Of a stretch of 6,206 bases of DNA, positions 5,984 through 6,206 are shown piece after piece. The translations under genes were made by a program, and so were the position numbers. Each line of letters opens with the position of its first letter. The stretch's first letter is position 1. Origin of the DNA: CAIWKO01 sp964469155 (GTDB taxonomy: Bacteria > Bacteroidota > Bacteroidia > Bacteroidales > CAIWKO01); contig CAYXXU010000120.1 of assembly GCA_964469155.1 (NCBI GenBank), forward strand, positions 1-6,206, given 5' to 3'. The notes beneath the pieces are model-generated. The model did no database searches and was not told where the DNA came from. It worked only from the letters and a program-made list of their open reading frames with translations.

Positions 5984-6011
5984 GTAACGCATAATTATGT
6001 TACATTAATGT
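5984..6011. promoter_or_regulatory. Paired palindromes upstream of the cytidylate-kinase-like gene
   Basis: Two perfect 10-bp palindromes, CATAATTATG (5990-5999) and ACATTAATGT (6002-6011), have centres 12 bp apart. GTAAC (5984-5988) and GTTAC (5999-6003) add an offset inverted repeat. They lie 20-47 bp upstream of the ATG, where an operator or leader structure would act. A/T-rich DNA makes chance palindromes common, so function is tentative. Confidence 0.35.
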
Positions 6012-6014
6012 TAT

Positions 6015-6050
6015 AAAAATACAAAAAAACTGGCAAAAATCCAAATTAAA
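6015..6050 (-). promoter_or_regulatory. Weak putative promoter for the cytidylate-kinase-like gene
   Basis: On the minus strand TTTG is followed 20 nt later by TATTTTTA, which matches TAnnTTTG except at the last base. Spacing is right for a Bacteroidota promoter. The proposed start would lie within or near the paired palindromes. The run is A/T-rich, so the match may be accidental. Confidence 0.3.
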
Positions 6051-6079
6051 CTAAAAAAAATTCAATTAAAAATTGTTAG

Positions 6080-6097
6080 TAACCTGAGTTCAGGTTA
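6080..6097. promoter_or_regulatory. 18-bp perfect palindrome, candidate operator
   Basis: TAACCTGA-GT-TCAGGTTA has perfect 8-bp arms and includes the only G/C-rich pairs in a long A/T stretch. It ends 6 bp before the TTTG (6104) of the proposed rightward promoter, a usual position for an activator or dual regulator. The cognate regulator is not in the window. Confidence 0.5.
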
Positions 6098-6103
6098 ACA
6101 AGA

Positions 6104-6138
6104 TTTGTAATCGATTGATTTTTCAATGATTATTTTTG
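6104..6138 (+). promoter_or_regulatory. Putative rightward promoter (Bacteroidota type)
   Basis: TATTTTTG (6131-6138) matches TAnnTTTG exactly, with TTTG (6104-6107) 23 nt upstream, the same spacing as proposed for gyrB. The inverted repeat TTGCC-GTT-GGCAA (6136-6148) overlaps the end of the -7 box and the expected start site, and ATTGA-TTTT-TCAAT (6114-6127) lies between the boxes. Confidence 0.5.
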
Positions 6139-6175
6139 CCGTTGGCAATATATGATAATAAATGAAACATAAACA

Positions 6176-6206
6176 ATGAAATTATTGTCCGTAGGACATT
6201 CACAAC
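6176..6206 (+). CDS. Possible 5' end of a rightward gene (10 codons)
   Basis: An ATG at 6176 opens a frame that stays open to the window edge and reads MKLLSVGHSQ. It lies about 38 nt downstream of the proposed -7 box, in an A-rich leader typical of Bacteroidota starts. Ten codons are too few to recognise a family or to prove coding. Two earlier ATGs (6152, 6162) close after six and five codons, and the second ends in a TGA overlapping this ATG. Called on promoter position and open frame only. Confidence 0.35.
   Translation, partial: MKLLSVGHSQ

Overview
The window looks like a piece of a Bacteroidota chromosome, probably near Bacteroidales/Marinilabiliales. Three things suggest this: the DNA gyrase B sequence (659 aa, no enterobacterial insert, AMYIGDI and YCWT motifs); promoter boxes of the TAnnTTTG type ahead of several genes; and A/T-rich leaders that mostly lack a Shine-Dalgarno. 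No tRNA, rRNA, CRISPR, insertion sequence or transposase was seen.

Layout: (1) 1-2184, minus strand: gyrB, followed after 19 nt by the 5' end of a short-chain dehydrogenase/reductase gene that runs off the left edge. (2) 2185-2362: divergent promoter region with a near-central 17-bp palindrome. (3) 2363-2770, plus: a small DUF2784-type membrane protein. (4) 2771-3015: a spacer with a tandem array of 21-bp units. (5) 3016-3741, plus: an integral-membrane M50-type zinc metallopeptidase. (6) 3742-3951: a convergent spacer with nine exactly 10-bp units and then a looser GTG-phased stretch. (7) 3952-5148, minus: an exported outer-membrane beta-barrel protein. (8) 5263-5964, minus: a cytidylate-kinase-like protein with a degenerate P-loop and an unusually strong Shine-Dalgarno. 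(9) 5965-6206: a divergent spacer with several inverted repeats, a good Bacteroidota-type -7 box, and possibly the first ten codons of a plus-strand gene leaving on the right.

Functionally this is a housekeeping locus (gyrB) beside loosely connected membrane, envelope and nucleotide-kinase-like genes. No shared pathway can be argued. I do not see a new multi-gene system. The most unusual material is non-coding: the two repeat arrays flanking the M50 gene, with periods of two and one helical turns, and the palindromes in the two divergent promoter regions. Coding starts were chosen by start codon, promoter and Shine-Dalgarno position. Three of them (DUF2784, M50, outer-membrane protein) are shorter than the longest open frame.
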